Shown here in pieces: positions 1-10,935 of a stretch of 64,000 bases of DNA (within the stretch, counting starts at the first letter, position 1; every line of letters starts with the position of its first letter). Origin of the DNA: Ixodes scapularis (Eukaryota; Arthropoda; Arachnida; Ixodida; Ixodidae); contig NW_024609938.1 in assembly GCF_016920785.2 (NCBI RefSeq), positions 186,000 through 249,999 of the forward strand, given 5' to 3'. The translations under genes were made by a program, and so were the position numbers. Below the pieces are notes generated by a model. The model was not told the DNA's origin and did not search any database. It saw only the letters and a program-made list of their open reading frames with translations.

Positions 1-489
1 ACCGCAACAACCCAGAGGAGGATGATAAGAATCATCTTGACAAAAGTGACGGTCGTAATAAGGAGTGCCTATATGTCGACTGGAGGGGCAGCGAAAAAGC
101 TTGCCACGCGTGCATGCACACTGATATTAGGGTCACTGCGGAGGCGGTCTTCTGTCACCTATAACAAGCAGTGCTGTCCTATATTCCAAGATGTAATAAT
201 TCATAAATAATGGAAGGTATTCGGACGTGCTAACACATTCATTATGGAGTCAGTGCTAAAGAGCGTGGTCACAGAGCACAGGCACATGACACTTTCACTC
301 AAGTGAACGCGATGAGGCACAAAAAGATATGCAAGCCATAGGGCACACCCGAAAACAACATATCAGCATATAGCACTTGAGAGTGTTAAAACCCTGATCA
401 CAAAAGCCTTTGAACATTTTGTTTTTAAAGCAGGAGATTATCACATTTCAAGCAGGTGTGCAGCAGAAGCATGCATAAGGCTGCAGTAT
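1..489. other. No recognisable feature
   Basis: No coding region, RNA gene or repeat can be supported here. The few open frames are short, have no family resemblance that I recognise, and lie in ordinary AT-rich DNA. Confidence 0.6.
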
Positions 490-563
490 CAGTGGCGTAC
501 GCAGGATCTCACTTGGGAGGGGGGTGCGCCGGACATCGGACTCGCTAAAAAAAAAAAAAAAAA
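490..563 (+). repeat. hAT-like terminal fragment plus poly(A)
   Basis: The segment begins CAGTGGCGTACGCAGG, continues into a G-rich stretch and ends in a run of about 17 A. CAGTGGCGTA followed by a G-rich tract resembles a common hAT-type MITE terminus. No matching opposite end was found nearby, so this is at best a truncated copy. The family name is from recall. Confidence 0.35.
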
Positions 564-1886
564 CTATAACGTGACTAGAAGAATGAAAGATAAATTGGCA
601 GCAGAGATTCTCAAAAATAAAACTGCCCCCCATTTGTCAGTTTCCATTGTGTGTTTTTGCCTGATTTTAGCTTTAGATAAAGCAGCTTGAAGTGGCCTGG
701 GAGCAGGGAAGAGTCAGACACAAGTGGTGGCGCAAACTGTAAACAATGAAAAAGTAAAACAACAGGCAAGTTGGTGAATGACTGCCCTACTTCAAACCGA
801 GGCATGCAAAGAAAACAAGAAGGAACATACATGTACGCACACCGTCTGAAACTCAGCAACTCTGCTAAGCTTGAGATGGTTTGTGTGCGTTTTTTTTATG
901 TGTCTGGTTTGAGTACGGAAGTATTTCAAACGCCCGTACCTTGCAATTAACGGTGATAAATGGTTGCCAATACCTCCGATGCACCAGTACCCATGCACTG
1001 CGAGGTTCTTCATGAATATACAGATTGACGTTGCCAAATCTTATACTACCGTTAATCCGTATGTAACGAACGACTAAGTATTATATACATTTACTCTCAT
1101 CAGAAACATCCGATACGTAAGAAAATTACGTCTCTCCTCAAGGACAAGAAAACCATCGAACTTAGCCTAAATTAAATAAATAAATACGATTAGGAGCACT
1201 AAAGCAATATGCGTGATTATTTACGATTTGCCTTAAACTGTACAATAAACTATAGAATCGGTGCAGAGTGTGTATTGCTTCACGGATGCCAAAGATTAAT
1301 TAACTCATGAGACAGGTCACATGTCCTACTTGATGGCGAACAAGAAGAATAAAAATATTCCGACGAAGTTCTAATGTATTCATACCCTATTTGGACCTGA
1401 AGGTCACAGAAATCTCGGTCTCCTTCCGACGAGACTACATTTCTTGCGAGGTCCTAGCGTGAAAATTAGCATGTAATTTTTCCGTTCGTTCTCACTTCTC
1501 GCTTGCTAGAACTCGCTAACTTCGGCAATAGAGAAAAGAATGAAAAGGTACTCTTCGAGTACCTTCTCATGCTACCACGGCTCAGACTTTTTCGGGTTAA
1601 ACTTCAAATCAGCAAATATTTGAAAAGAATAAATGTACGCAGGCGAGCTCCTTCTGTTGTGATTTTTTGTTGTTGCCAAGGGCCATGACAGCAGGTGTCT
1701 GCTGGTGGTGTGGTGTATGAGTGTAGGTCAATCAGTCTGGCTCGGTTCCGCGAACTTTGAGATGGCATGTCTTTTTGACATCTCTCTTTCCTGCCTGTGT
1801 GAACGGCTATTAATTTTTATTCAAATGGGAATAAATTCAGCTGCATTTAAGATTGTGTGCCGTCTTGTTCGTTGCGCAACCATTAA
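564..1886. other. No recognisable feature
   Basis: About 1.3 kb of AT-rich sequence. Minus-strand open frames at 611-859 and 792-1037 and a plus-strand frame at 1503-1688 are short and show no motif, Kozak context or splice pattern that would support a gene. Confidence 0.55.
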
Positions 1887-2677
1887 AGGCTCTGTTATAC
1901 TCCGACGTAACGCGTGCGCGCGTGCGAGCGCGTCACAGCGACGTCACGTCGGCGAAAACCCGACGCTTTATACTCCGGCGTCGTGGCGTAACCGACGCGA
2001 CCGGCGGCGTTCGACGCAGACTGACCGCCTCGACGCCAAAATGGAGCATGCCCTATTCCGCGCCGGCCGCGCCAGCGACGCCGGACCAGGATGCATCACG
2101 CGCTGGCTCCCGGCAGCCCACGCGCGGGAAGCGCGGCGAATACGAACAATAGCAGACGACGGGAGCACCACTCCGTGTGGCGTCATGTTTGAAGAATCGG
2201 ACTCGGTCGTCGAGAAGCTCTCATCTAGGGAATTCGTCCTCACCCGCGTGTCTACGACACGAGGAAGCTTGAGTGCCGTAGACCGTGCGCTTGTCAAAGA
2301 TGTACCGTATGCACATTGACCGCCAACGCTTGCGGCGCAGTTGGTGCACCAACAGTGCAAGCGCGAGTTTTTGGTCGTGCAAGGTACGTCCATGCCATCG
2401 CTCGAACTTGGCGCTGAAGAAGCGCGAGAATTCTCGTCTGCTATTTTAAACGAAAAGAAACCGGAAGTTGCGCACTCTCGCAGGAAACGTGCCCTCGTAG
2501 TCAAATTCTGCGCATGCGCCGCGCCGGCGGTCCACCGACGCAAGCCGCGGGAGCCGCCAGGGACGCCGGAGTATAAAAAGGGCGAATTTTTTACGCACGC
2601 GGCGTGACTGACGTGACGTAGCCGACTTCGGCCAGCGTTCGCTTGCGCGCGCGTTACGTCGGAGTATAACAGAGCCT
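1887..2677. mobile_element. Nonautonomous PIF/Harbinger-like element
   Basis: The ends are 28-bp perfect terminal inverted repeats beginning AGGCTCTGTTATACTCC. They are flanked by a 3-bp duplication TAA (1884-1886 and 2678-2680). A second, inner inverted pair containing TTTATACTCCGGCGTC lies near 1960 and 2560, which gives a subterminal repeat structure. The TWA target duplication is a hallmark of the PIF/Harbinger superfamily. The interior is GC-rich and carries open frames (for example 1705-2319, extending beyond the element) that look compositional rather than coding. The larger element at 47052-53899 has a related terminus sharing TATACTCC and ACGT, so both belong to one terminal-repeat group. 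I see no transposase in this 791-bp copy. Confidence 0.8.
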
Positions 2678-2689
2678 TAAGCGTCCCAC

Positions 2690-2905
2690 GGCGCGCAGCC
2701 GGGGTTGGCTGTGACCGCCAAAAAAAACGGCTCTTACTTTCCCTCCCAAATGGCATTTAAAAAAGAGGATGACGCGTGCGCTAAATTTCATCCAAAACGG
2801 CAGATAAAACGGCTGCAACACGTGTTCCAAGGAACGCCACCGGCACGCTTCCAAATTCCCTGCCAAAAGGCAGTTAAAATGGCTGCAACGCCGAGACATG
2901 CATAG
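2690..2905 (+). repeat. Dispersed repeat related to 24861-24950
   Basis: The segment contains GCAGCCGG, GTTGGCTGTGACCGC, an A-rich run and GGCAGTTAAAATGGCTGC. The same ordered blocks recur at about 24861-24930. This marks a dispersed family of unknown type. Its ends could not be fixed. Confidence 0.55.
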
Positions 2906-4581
2906 TTTCAAGGAGCGCCGGGCAGCGACCGGCGGCGCCGGATTTCTGCTCTGCCGAGGTCGCCCGGTCGGGCAACCTCCGGAGTGGTCTCCCAGTTACA
3001 TGTACTCAGCGCGGCTCGCAGCTTGTAGAAATAATCTAAATATACTAATGCTTTCGCATTCTTTTTCGTATGCGGTACTTAGTGTCCTCCTCTAATCTTA
3101 TTTCGCCTTGTCTCAGGGCGATTGTGATACTAAATATTTCACGCGGCTCAAGGCACTTTCCAGACATCGACTGGAAATCTGGGCGCTGGAACTTGCCAAG
3201 CTAAGGTGCCACACGCATGTAAACCACATTTGTCTGTACACAAGCAAGTGTCCCCTGGCCTGTCTGTCTATTTTCCGGTACACGACGCCTTGTTAGCATG
3301 AGCGAAATGAGCTATGGAAGCTGAACTGCAGAAGAGTCTTAGTTTCATAAATATATCTGCAAAATTATCTATTATCGTGGGAACCTTGCGTGACTGCGAC
3401 ATATGCGAACAGTGCTGGATTATAGATTATTAAAAGAAGGCACATAAATGGTTGGCCATTTGTGGGTTTTTCACTAAGACGCTTCGGTGCTGATCATCGT
3501 ATAAAAAAGCGACCGTCTGTGGGACTTTGACACTCCCCCTCCCCCCTCTTCCCCGTTCCTTTCTTTTGAAAAGTTTAGGAACTCCTCGCCCACGCAATCG
3601 AGCACTTACACAGTTACTATTTTCTTGACACATCTTGAACTCGATTAATTCCCGATACTCCACCGACTCGGCAACGACAGTTTGCTTTCTCCCGCCTTGT
3701 TTTATTAAAAATGCCAGCACCTTAGCGGCGCGGTGCCCTTTTAAATCTTGTTATCGCCACAGGGACAAGCCCAACGTATTTTCTTAAAAGACTGAGTGCA
3801 ATAACCAAGGAAAGCGAAGATGGTGAAAATGCGATCTCCAACACGCAAGGAATAAGCCAGTTTTTGCCTTGAGCACTCATACAAAAAACTGTGGTGCCTT
3901 TCTGTTGAAATATTGTTGAAAAAAGCCATTATAGCTTATGAAATGTCAACAGTTTTTCATGTGACATTCTCTAGCTTTTCTGGTGATTTGTTTCTTGAAT
4001 ATTGGGCAAAAACAGTTGAAAAACAACAACTGTTTAAAAATAAAAACAAAATGTTCTACACTTTAGCTAGTGATTGAACAAAGTTCTGGTGGCTTATTAC
4101 GGCTTTTCACTCTGCTAGAGAAAAGCTGCCGCGAACTAACGCAAAACAACAGCAAGTCTTTTTATTTGCTTATTTTATTTGGATTTCGTTAAGATATAGT
4201 GTACCTGTGCTATTTGAAAACAGTACATATCTCACTCAAATGCTCACACGAGACGAACACAAACACCATCAACGCCTGAATCACGCTCCCGTTTACTGCT
4301 CCGGTGCCTAATATAGCTTACTTATTAAAGGTAATATCTCGGCCTGGGGCCACCTCAGCATTGATTAAGGTTGGAAGTAACCGATCTGTTTCTCCCGAGT
4401 CTGTCGAAGGAAATAGAATGTATCGAAGTTCGTGCACTCCATCTCTTTCTAGAAAAAAACATTGGTACAACGTACTAATGATATTTTGGCGCAGTCACTA
4501 AAAAACATTCCCCAAACGACTTCTAGGAACAATGATATCGCTTCCCTGCATCGCCCCACTAAAAGCGAGGTGTGTCAAGGC
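2906..4581. other. No recognisable feature
   Basis: About 1.7 kb without a supported gene. Short open frames have no recognisable domain, and no tRNA or inverted-repeat element was seen. Confidence 0.5.
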
Positions 4582-4696
4582 AGTTTCTCCACTTGAAAAT
4601 TGCTATCTAAAGTGGAGAAACTGACCCTACTAAAAGTCTAGTTTAATAGGATCAGTTGACCCTATCGACCCTATTAAACTCTAGTTTAATAGGGTC
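4582..4696. repeat. Cluster of three foldback sequences
   Basis: Three adjacent hairpins are visible. The first has AGTTTCTCCACT at 4582 paired with its complement ending at 4622. The second is imperfect, with GACCCTA and TTAATAGGATC arms (4623-4653). The third is a perfect 14-bp stem GACCCTATTAAACT with a 2-nt loop (4667-4696). The second and third share sequence, so one probably arose by duplication of the other. They may be the end of a foldback element, since GACCCTATCGACC also occurs in the hairpin at 24591-24662. Confidence 0.7.
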
Positions 4697-5535
4697 AATA
4701 AAATCATGATAGTCACAAATTGAGAACTGTAGCACGTGTCTTCCGAATGCCTGGCCTCCAGCAAGCGCTGCATGCCTTCCGCGGTGCTTTGACTGCGCGC
4801 TCGAGCTACGCGAGACGCCGAAGTGTTCTCAAAGGTAGTACGCTCGCGCTGGAGGCAGGACAACTGAAGCGCTCCTCCCTACCGTTTTACTTTATCAGAG
4901 ACGATAAAGGATCTTAGTGACTTTTGACATATAATCAAGATCGCCTATGTTCACTAAAGGTCAACTGAAAGTCTGTAGATTTTCTATTTACGCAGGCTAC
5001 AGAGAGTCAACTGAATATGCCCAACGCGATGTAAACAGAACGTCTGCAGTCTTTGCAATGACACGGTCAGCAGGAAGTAAGCAAAAGAAAATAATCAACG
5101 GAAAGTTGACGGAAAGACAACAGCTTTTTTTTTCCTCAAGCTGAAAAAGATCACTTGAAAAATTTCAACATAAAAATCAACAAACTTTGTCTTGACTATA
5201 TCAACAGAAAGTCAAAGTAAAAAGGAAGTAGGCAGAGTCAACAAGTAAAGATGTTTCTAGAAAATATCATGGCGAATTTCACTGGCTCTTTTGGAGCGCG
5301 CCGGGATCGAATTTCTGGAGCGCGCCTATTTAACTGGATGAACAGGATCAAGATGGACATGTTCGGCAGGTCGTTTTGGATCACCTTCCACTCCAGATCT
5401 ACATTCCTATCCGAGAAAAGTCGCGCAGCCGATTTAGGCTGATTCAACCAAAAGCCAGCCTGGCCGACCCTCGGCACGCACACGTGCCTTCCTTTCACAA
5501 GGGGCATCTCGAATCTCACCTAGGAAAAATTAGTA
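4697..5535. other. No recognisable feature
   Basis: No domain, splice-supported exon or repeat structure could be identified. Open frames on both strands near 5238-5582 overlap each other and resemble no family that I know. Confidence 0.5.
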
Positions 5536-5775
5536 ATGGCTGCTCGCAAAGTGCCGCCCACTTTACTGCGGCTGCTGCTTGAAGACAGTTCGTCGTCAAG
5601 TAGCTAGAGCAGCTTCTGTAGCAGCAGCTCGAGTAACAGCGATGACGAGGATCGCTTTTGTGTCCCGCATGAATTCTACTGCCCTTTCAAACCTCCGCAG
5701 AAGAGGCTGAAGCTCGAAACATGCTTGGACACCGTACGCCAATATTTTGATAAAGAGGCACGTGGGCTACGCTGA
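5536..5775 (+). pseudogene. Broken Ser-rich acidic ORF, possible transposase N-terminus
   Basis: Starting at the ATG at 5536, the frame reads a hydrophobic N-terminus (MAARKVPPTLLRLLLEDS), a long serine run, an acidic patch (SDDEDRF) and a basic segment with KRLKLETCLDTVRQYF. It ends at TGA 5773-5775. A single in-frame TAG at 5605-5607 interrupts the serine run. The layout (short Met-Ala-rich start, Ser/acid linker, then a basic segment just before the catalytic core) resembles the N-terminus of HARBI1-type transposases, but the catalytic part is absent. The assignment is tentative. It could equally be a broken exon of an unrelated gene. Confidence 0.3.
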
Positions 5776-6299
5776 TGCACACCGCCTATCAACAAGCATA
5801 TCTCACATCATGGTTAACTTAGCACAAGTATAGAAGACGTGTCCTTAGCGCCGCGATTACGAAAACATGTGCTTCGAGATCGAGGGCCGCAGGAAGGAGA
5901 TTCTCGTGAAGGTGAATGACGGGAAGGCATCCGCTGATCTTGAGGAGTTGTCATGTTGAGCTGGGGACATGGAGGCGGAACGACTCCGGTCGGATAGAGT
6001 GCTTCACCTCGGATCTGGTTTATTAATCCCGCCTCGCTCAACAGCGACCAAAGGAATTCGCCATCAAAAGTGCCACTGAAAGATTCGGCTACTTTGCAGT
6101 GCAAAGAACTGTTTTTTTGGTTTTTCCTCTTGTCTTTGGACTGCTGAGCAACTGTCACTGTCAGAATAGAAAAGAAAAACAATAGGCAGCGACCTTTGCC
6201 TCAATAGATGCATAATGCATGAAGTGCAGTATTTAAAGAGGCAATCTATTTCGTTTTTTAAGATATTAAACAGTCGTGTTGGAGCATAAAGAAGCTATA
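5776..6299. other. No recognisable feature
   Basis: No supported gene. The minus-strand open frame 5814-6182 has no recognisable motif and lies in the DNA that later received element A. Confidence 0.5.
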
Positions 6300-6393
6300 T
6301 TTTATAAATTTAGCGGGAAAACCGACTTGGTGCCTATGTAATGTGACACGAGGTTCCCCGCCTTACTGAACGGGGAAACTGAATTTGTGTATA
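6300..6393. repeat. Palindromic TTTAGCGGG repeat, left flank of element A
   Basis: Contains AATTTAGCGGGAAAACCGAC and CGGGGAAACTGAATTTGTG. This is the same motif family seen at 17343-17470, 18240-18440, 25380-25640 and 26020-26540. Element A appears to have inserted inside one such repeat, because the family resumes immediately to the right of its other LTR. Confidence 0.6.
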
Positions 6394-6804
6394 TGTCCAT
6401 GACAAATGATGAGACGGCGAAGAACTAGAGAAACTAAACGTTTATTGGGGCGAACTTGCGCCTAAAACAAATCAGAACTAAGAACGTGTCGCACGCGTCG
6501 ATGTCGGTAAAACAGTAGGATCGAGCGCTGTGGCGAGACTGACTCCGGCTGGCCACGCGGAGCCACTTTTGTACACGCGTGGGATTCTAGAACAATCGGT
6601 GTAAAAGATTCGGCGCGTAGAACAATCGGACCTCAAACAAGCAACAGGTTTTTCGAAATTACCAGAACGTGACATACATAGAAACAACAAAAAGGTATAT
6701 CCCCCGCCATTCATCATACCTCGGCTGTCTGCCTGAGAGCCAACCACGATAACCGTTCGGCCATGGGCGCGCAGCCAACTTCTTGGCCATCTGCGCGCGT
6801 ACCA
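6394..6804 (-). repeat. 3-prime LTR of element A
   Basis: About 411 bp. It aligns along its length with 16937-17342, sharing for example ACTAGAGAAAC, GGGGCGAACTTG, GATGTCGGTAAAACAG, GTGGCGAGACTGACTCCGGC and AACAAGCAACAGG. The inner boundary is approximate because the two LTRs have diverged considerably near that edge. The divergence from the other LTR indicates an old insertion. Confidence 0.75.
6710..6763 (-). promoter_or_regulatory. tRNA-like module in LTR (A-box kept, B-box decayed)
   Basis: On the minus strand it reads TGGCCGAACGGTTATCGTG (A-box like), then GGCTCTCAGGC and GGTATGATG at the B-box position. It is the decayed counterpart of the better-preserved modules at 17251-17304 and 46831-46885. 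Confidence 0.5.
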
Positions 6805-9800
6805 AAGTATTTCCTTTAAAACGTGCATCGCCACGGTGCAACACAAAACAAAACAAAACGAATAAAATGATGGTAAACTAAAGAGTAATTTGTGACGCAG
6901 AAAATGTACAATATTATGGAACGTAGAATCGCTTCAGTCGAACGACTTGAACCACCTCGAGTCGCGGTCGGCGTCGCGATGTTGCATGAGTTCGTCCGGC
7001 ACCACTTCGTAGTTGAGATCTCCCAGGCGTCGAAGGACCTTGTATTGTCCGAAGTAGCGCTTTAAAAGCTTCTCGCTGAAGCCACAACGTCGTATGGATG
7101 TCCTCAACTACACCCGGTCCCCGGGCTGAAAGTGAACGTCCAGACGACAAAGGTTGTAGCAGTCAGCGTCGACGAGTTGCTGGTCTTGCGTCCGGACTTG
7201 GGCGAGCTGGTAGACTTTGTTTGCTTGTTGCGCAACCACCTAAGCGTCCTCATTTCCGTCGCCAGCCGGCTCGTGAGGTAGCACGGCGTCAAGCATCGTG
7301 GTCACCTTGCGACCATGCACCAGCTGGAATAGTATAACACCAGTGGTCTCTTGAAATGCTGTGTTGTAGGCGAATGTTACATACCGCAGGACCTCGTCAC
7401 ACGTCCTGTCTTTACGTCGACGTAAATTTACACCATGTCGGTGATGGTCTTGTTTAGGCTACCTGTCAGCCCATTAGTCGGAGTAAGGTACGCTGCGATT
7501 CGCCGGTAGTTGGTGTAGCTGAGACGGTGGTTTGCTTGCATCTGCTGTGCCATGAGCGATGACCCGCGATATGTAATCAGAACTTCTGGAGCTCCGTGCC
7601 TGTAGACGACGCATTCAAAGAAAAACTTGGCGAGTTCAACAGCGGTCCGTGAAGGAAAGACTTTCGTTTTTAGATACCTAGTGAAATAATCTGGTGGGGA
7701 CAATTTTCCATTTGTTTCCTAGGTTGGACGCCCGAAAAGCACCAAGTATAACTCTTCCGATCTTCTGGAACGAAACATTTGGCGGAGAAAGTGGCCGCAG
7801 GATACGTGCCGGCTTTGTCTTCGGTTTCTTGCGTCCCTGACACTCGTGGCATGATCCGGTGTAAAGGTGGACGCTTTGGGGAAGCTTGGGAGGGTAATAC
7901 TTTATACGAATACGGACCAGTGTCAGGCTGTAACCAAGGCGTCCCAACGTCAAGTTGTCGTGACGATTTTAAAGGACCTCCTCTCGAATGTCGGTCAGAA
8001 TTACCAGCAGCCACGGCGAGTTGGCCCTGAAGTTCATTTTCTATATTACACCTTATCGAATGGCAAAGGCCGGTAGGGCTCGTGAGAAAACACGCGGTAT
8101 TGCACTCCCGCGCCCTTCCAGGTGCTCTATTTTGGCGCGCAGTTCATGATCGCATCGTTGACGTCGTACCATGTCGTCGGTGTTCAGTGCGCCTAGAAAG
8201 CACTCGCCGTCATTGTCGTCGCTGCTGCCGTTTGTTGTCTCGACCGGGGCCCTGAGCAGGCAGTCGGCGTCGCTGTACTTGCAGCCTGACCTGTAGACTA
8301 CAGTCATGTTGAACTGTTGTAGTCACAAACTCTATCTAGCGAGGCGTTCTGAAGGGTCTTTGAAATTCGCAAGCCACGAGAACGAGTGCTCGTGTGTGAC
8401 TACACGGAACGGGCTACCCGTACAAGTACAGGCGGAACTAGGTGATTGACCAGACGACCGCAAGACATTACTTTTCAGTCGTGGAGTCATTTCTTTCCGC
8501 CTTGGACAGTGTGTCCGACTTGCGTAAGCGATGACTCACTTTGTGCCTGCATAAACTTGAACCAGTACCGCTCCAAGTCCTGCCTTACTATCGTCCGTGT
8601 GAATCTAGGTTTCCGGATCCTGATCAAAACGTTAATGAAAAGGATGAGTCTGGAGTCCTCGCTTTAGCTCGTCGAATGCCTGCTGCTGCTCCTCGGCCCA
8701 TTCGAACTTTTCGGCGTCCTTAGTGAGGTTTGTGATCGGTGCAGAATTAATGTTAAATCCCGAACGAAGCATCGATAGAAGGCACGAAGTCCAAAGCATC
8801 TTCGCACGGCCCTCTTGTCTGTCGGCGCTGGAAATGCCGCAAGTGCGCGAGTCTTCTCAGGGTCTGGGCGGACGCCTTCGTCACTAAACACATGACCTAG
8901 GAACTTCAATTCGACATTGGCGAACCGGCACCTTGACGGCTTGAAGGTGAGTCTGGCGGTTGTGTGGCTTGGAGAACACTTCGGAGTCGTCGCAAGTGCT
9001 CGTCGAAGTTAGTTATAACATTCGACGTCCTCAAGGTAAACAACCCTATTGAAAAATCTCGTTTCTATGAGAAATGTTTATGTCCAATAAACACATAGGA
9101 ATCATACAATATATATAAGAACAAATATAGAAGAATATAAGAAATATATAAGAACTACATAGGAAATATAAGAACATATATTACCCAGATAAGAAACTTG
9201 TGAAATATTTCTTATATGGTTCCTCAATGTTCTTATATATCTTATGTAGTTCTTATATAGTTCTATATAGGGCTCTCATATGTTCTTATGCGTCTTGTAT
9301 GATTCATATGTATACATTGCAAACAAGAAATTTCTCATACAAATATCTTTTCCACTAGGGGAGACAGCTGTTCTACTTCAGTCCTGCCAGTACGGTGTCC
9401 TTGACACGCTGGAAAGTTGCTGGCACTGTGCATAGTCCGAAGGGTATCGCCTTGAACTCGTACAGTCCATCCGGCGTGACGAAGGCTGTCTTCTCTCAGT
9501 CCCATTCGTCAACTTCGACGTGCCAGTAGCCGCTTTTCAGGTCCATCAATGAAAAATATCGAGGGGGCCGGCCGCAGCAGGTCTAGAAGGTCGTCGATCC
9601 GGTGAGTAGATAGACGTGTTTCTTTGTCTCCGCGTTCAGCTACCAATAGTCCACAAAAACATGAGCGTTCCGTCCTTCTTCTTAATCAGTACGACTTGAG
9701 AGGCCCATGGACTGCTTGAAGCTAGATTATGTCGCCGTTCAGCATCTCTTGAACTTTTCTCCTGTATTACCTCTATTTTTCTTAGGGAGACTCGGTACGT

Positions 9801-10530
9801 TGATCAATGCACAAGAAGCGCGTCGTCCTTGGTAACGAAGCGGTGCTTTGCAACGGCGGTTTGGCGCACCTTCGATGACGTCGCAAAACAGTCACGGTAT
9901 TCGGCGAGAAGGTTAATTGGCTGCTGTCGTTTTTTGGCTCGGAAGCTTAGGGTGAATATCAAGCTGCGCTGGCGATGCAGTGTTTTGCTTAGCTGGTGAC
10001 GATTCTTCAGCAATTGCGGTGATTTCGGCGGAGTTCCGGCGTTCCTCGACGTGGCCCACAGCTGCACCTTACGCGAGGTGTTGGCGTTTTTTGTCGGAAG
10101 TTTGCAACGAAACCCTACTCCCCCTATCATAAAGTTCAGCTACTCCTCTTGAGACGCCTATTCCTATACGCAGAAGCAATTGAAGGTTGCCTTCCAAAGC
10201 AACTTCACCGCAGGAAGTTGCATTGGTCACAAAGGGTGAAGCAACACTTGATAGCACAGGCAGGTTCACGTGGTCGGGTGCGACTCAGATGGCGGCTGAC
10301 GCTGGTTGGGGTTTCTCGCTGAAAGCGGAGCAGGTGTCCGAAACGTCAATCTGTGTTCTCCAAGGTCGGTGACGGCGCCGTATTCACACAGAACGTCCTT
10401 GCCGAGAATGACGTCTCTGGCACAGTGTTGTAAAACGACTAATTTCACAGGACACGTCTCGACGTAAATTTCGACGTGCGCGGTGGACCCTTTGGCAATC
10501 GGGAACAAGTTTCCTCCAGCGGTTCGTATC
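6805..10530 (-). pseudogene. Element A pol remnants (protease, RT, RNase H, integrase)
   Basis: Reading the minus strand from 10530 down, these parts are visible. Protease-region sequence lies at 10266-10530 (VILGKDVLCEYGAV). RT palm at 9361-9700 includes TAFVTPDGLYEFK and IPFGLC. The RT active-site strand VVYLEDV lies just beyond the MITE, at about 9010-9043. RT thumb is at 8664-8909 (MKFLGHVFSDEGVRPDPEKT), and the RNase H to integrase linker is at 8053-8307. The integrase HHCC zinc-binding region is at about 7740-7960 (CHECQGRK), the integrase core at 7428-7703 (DYFTRYLKTK, RHGAPEVLI), and the C-terminal integrase region at 6940-7090. Multiple stops and frameshifts mean no protein can be made. 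The active-site aspartate pair appears as ED rather than DD. Confidence 0.8.
9044..9360. mobile_element. AT-rich foldback MITE inside element A RT
   Basis: The ends are imperfect inverted repeats of about 30 bp: CCCTATTGAAAAATC at the left, and the complement of the right end, CCCTAGTGGAAAAG. Both run into TATGAGAAAT. The interior is very AT-rich and itself partly self-complementary, with many copies of ATATAAGAAC and its complement. It sits exactly between two parts of the RT domain, so the insertion point is clear. No target duplication could be identified. The superfamily is unknown. Confidence 0.7.
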
Positions 10531-10752
10531 TGTCGCGTTTGCTTTGGGATGAAGGCAAGACTTCCAACTTGGGGCCCCGACCCAGAAGTGCCCCGTTTAT
10601 TGCCACACCCACATATATACACACATATCAGGTCACATGACAACAACCGTGCGCAGCACTCCTACGACGAGTCATCTCGAAGCAGACAGTAGAGCGCGAT
10701 AACCGATAGTCACGCGCGTCTTAGGTTCTACCGCAGGAGCGATAACACTACA
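10531..10752 (-). repeat. 3-prime LTR of element B
   Basis: 222 bp, TG to CA ends in element orientation, identical base for base to 15043-15264 by eye. On the minus strand it carries a TATATA-containing stretch shortly before AATAAA, a plausible promoter and polyadenylation signal pair. Confidence 0.95.
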
Positions 10753-10763
10753 CCCCCCTTTTC
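10753..10763 (-). promoter_or_regulatory. Polypurine tract of element B
   Basis: On the minus strand GAAAAGGGGGG directly precedes the 3-prime LTR start (TGTAGTG). This is the expected site for priming plus-strand DNA synthesis. Confidence 0.85.
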
Positions 10764-10935
10764 AAAGCTGAAGCACAATTTTTTTTTTTTTTTTTTTACA
10801 AACAATGAAACGCTATGAACAATAAAGTGACCATGAATCAGCTATACCACCTCAACAAGCGAGAGCCAAAATAAAGGTACACTCAAAACAGACAATCAAA
10901 TACACGGCACAAAGAACAAACAGTCTACTCAGCCT

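Noticed and set aside
1705..2319. 204-codon plus-strand ORF
   Set aside because: It crosses the end of the 1887-2677 element and is mostly GC-rich terminal sequence. Frames on both strands are open there, which indicates composition rather than coding.
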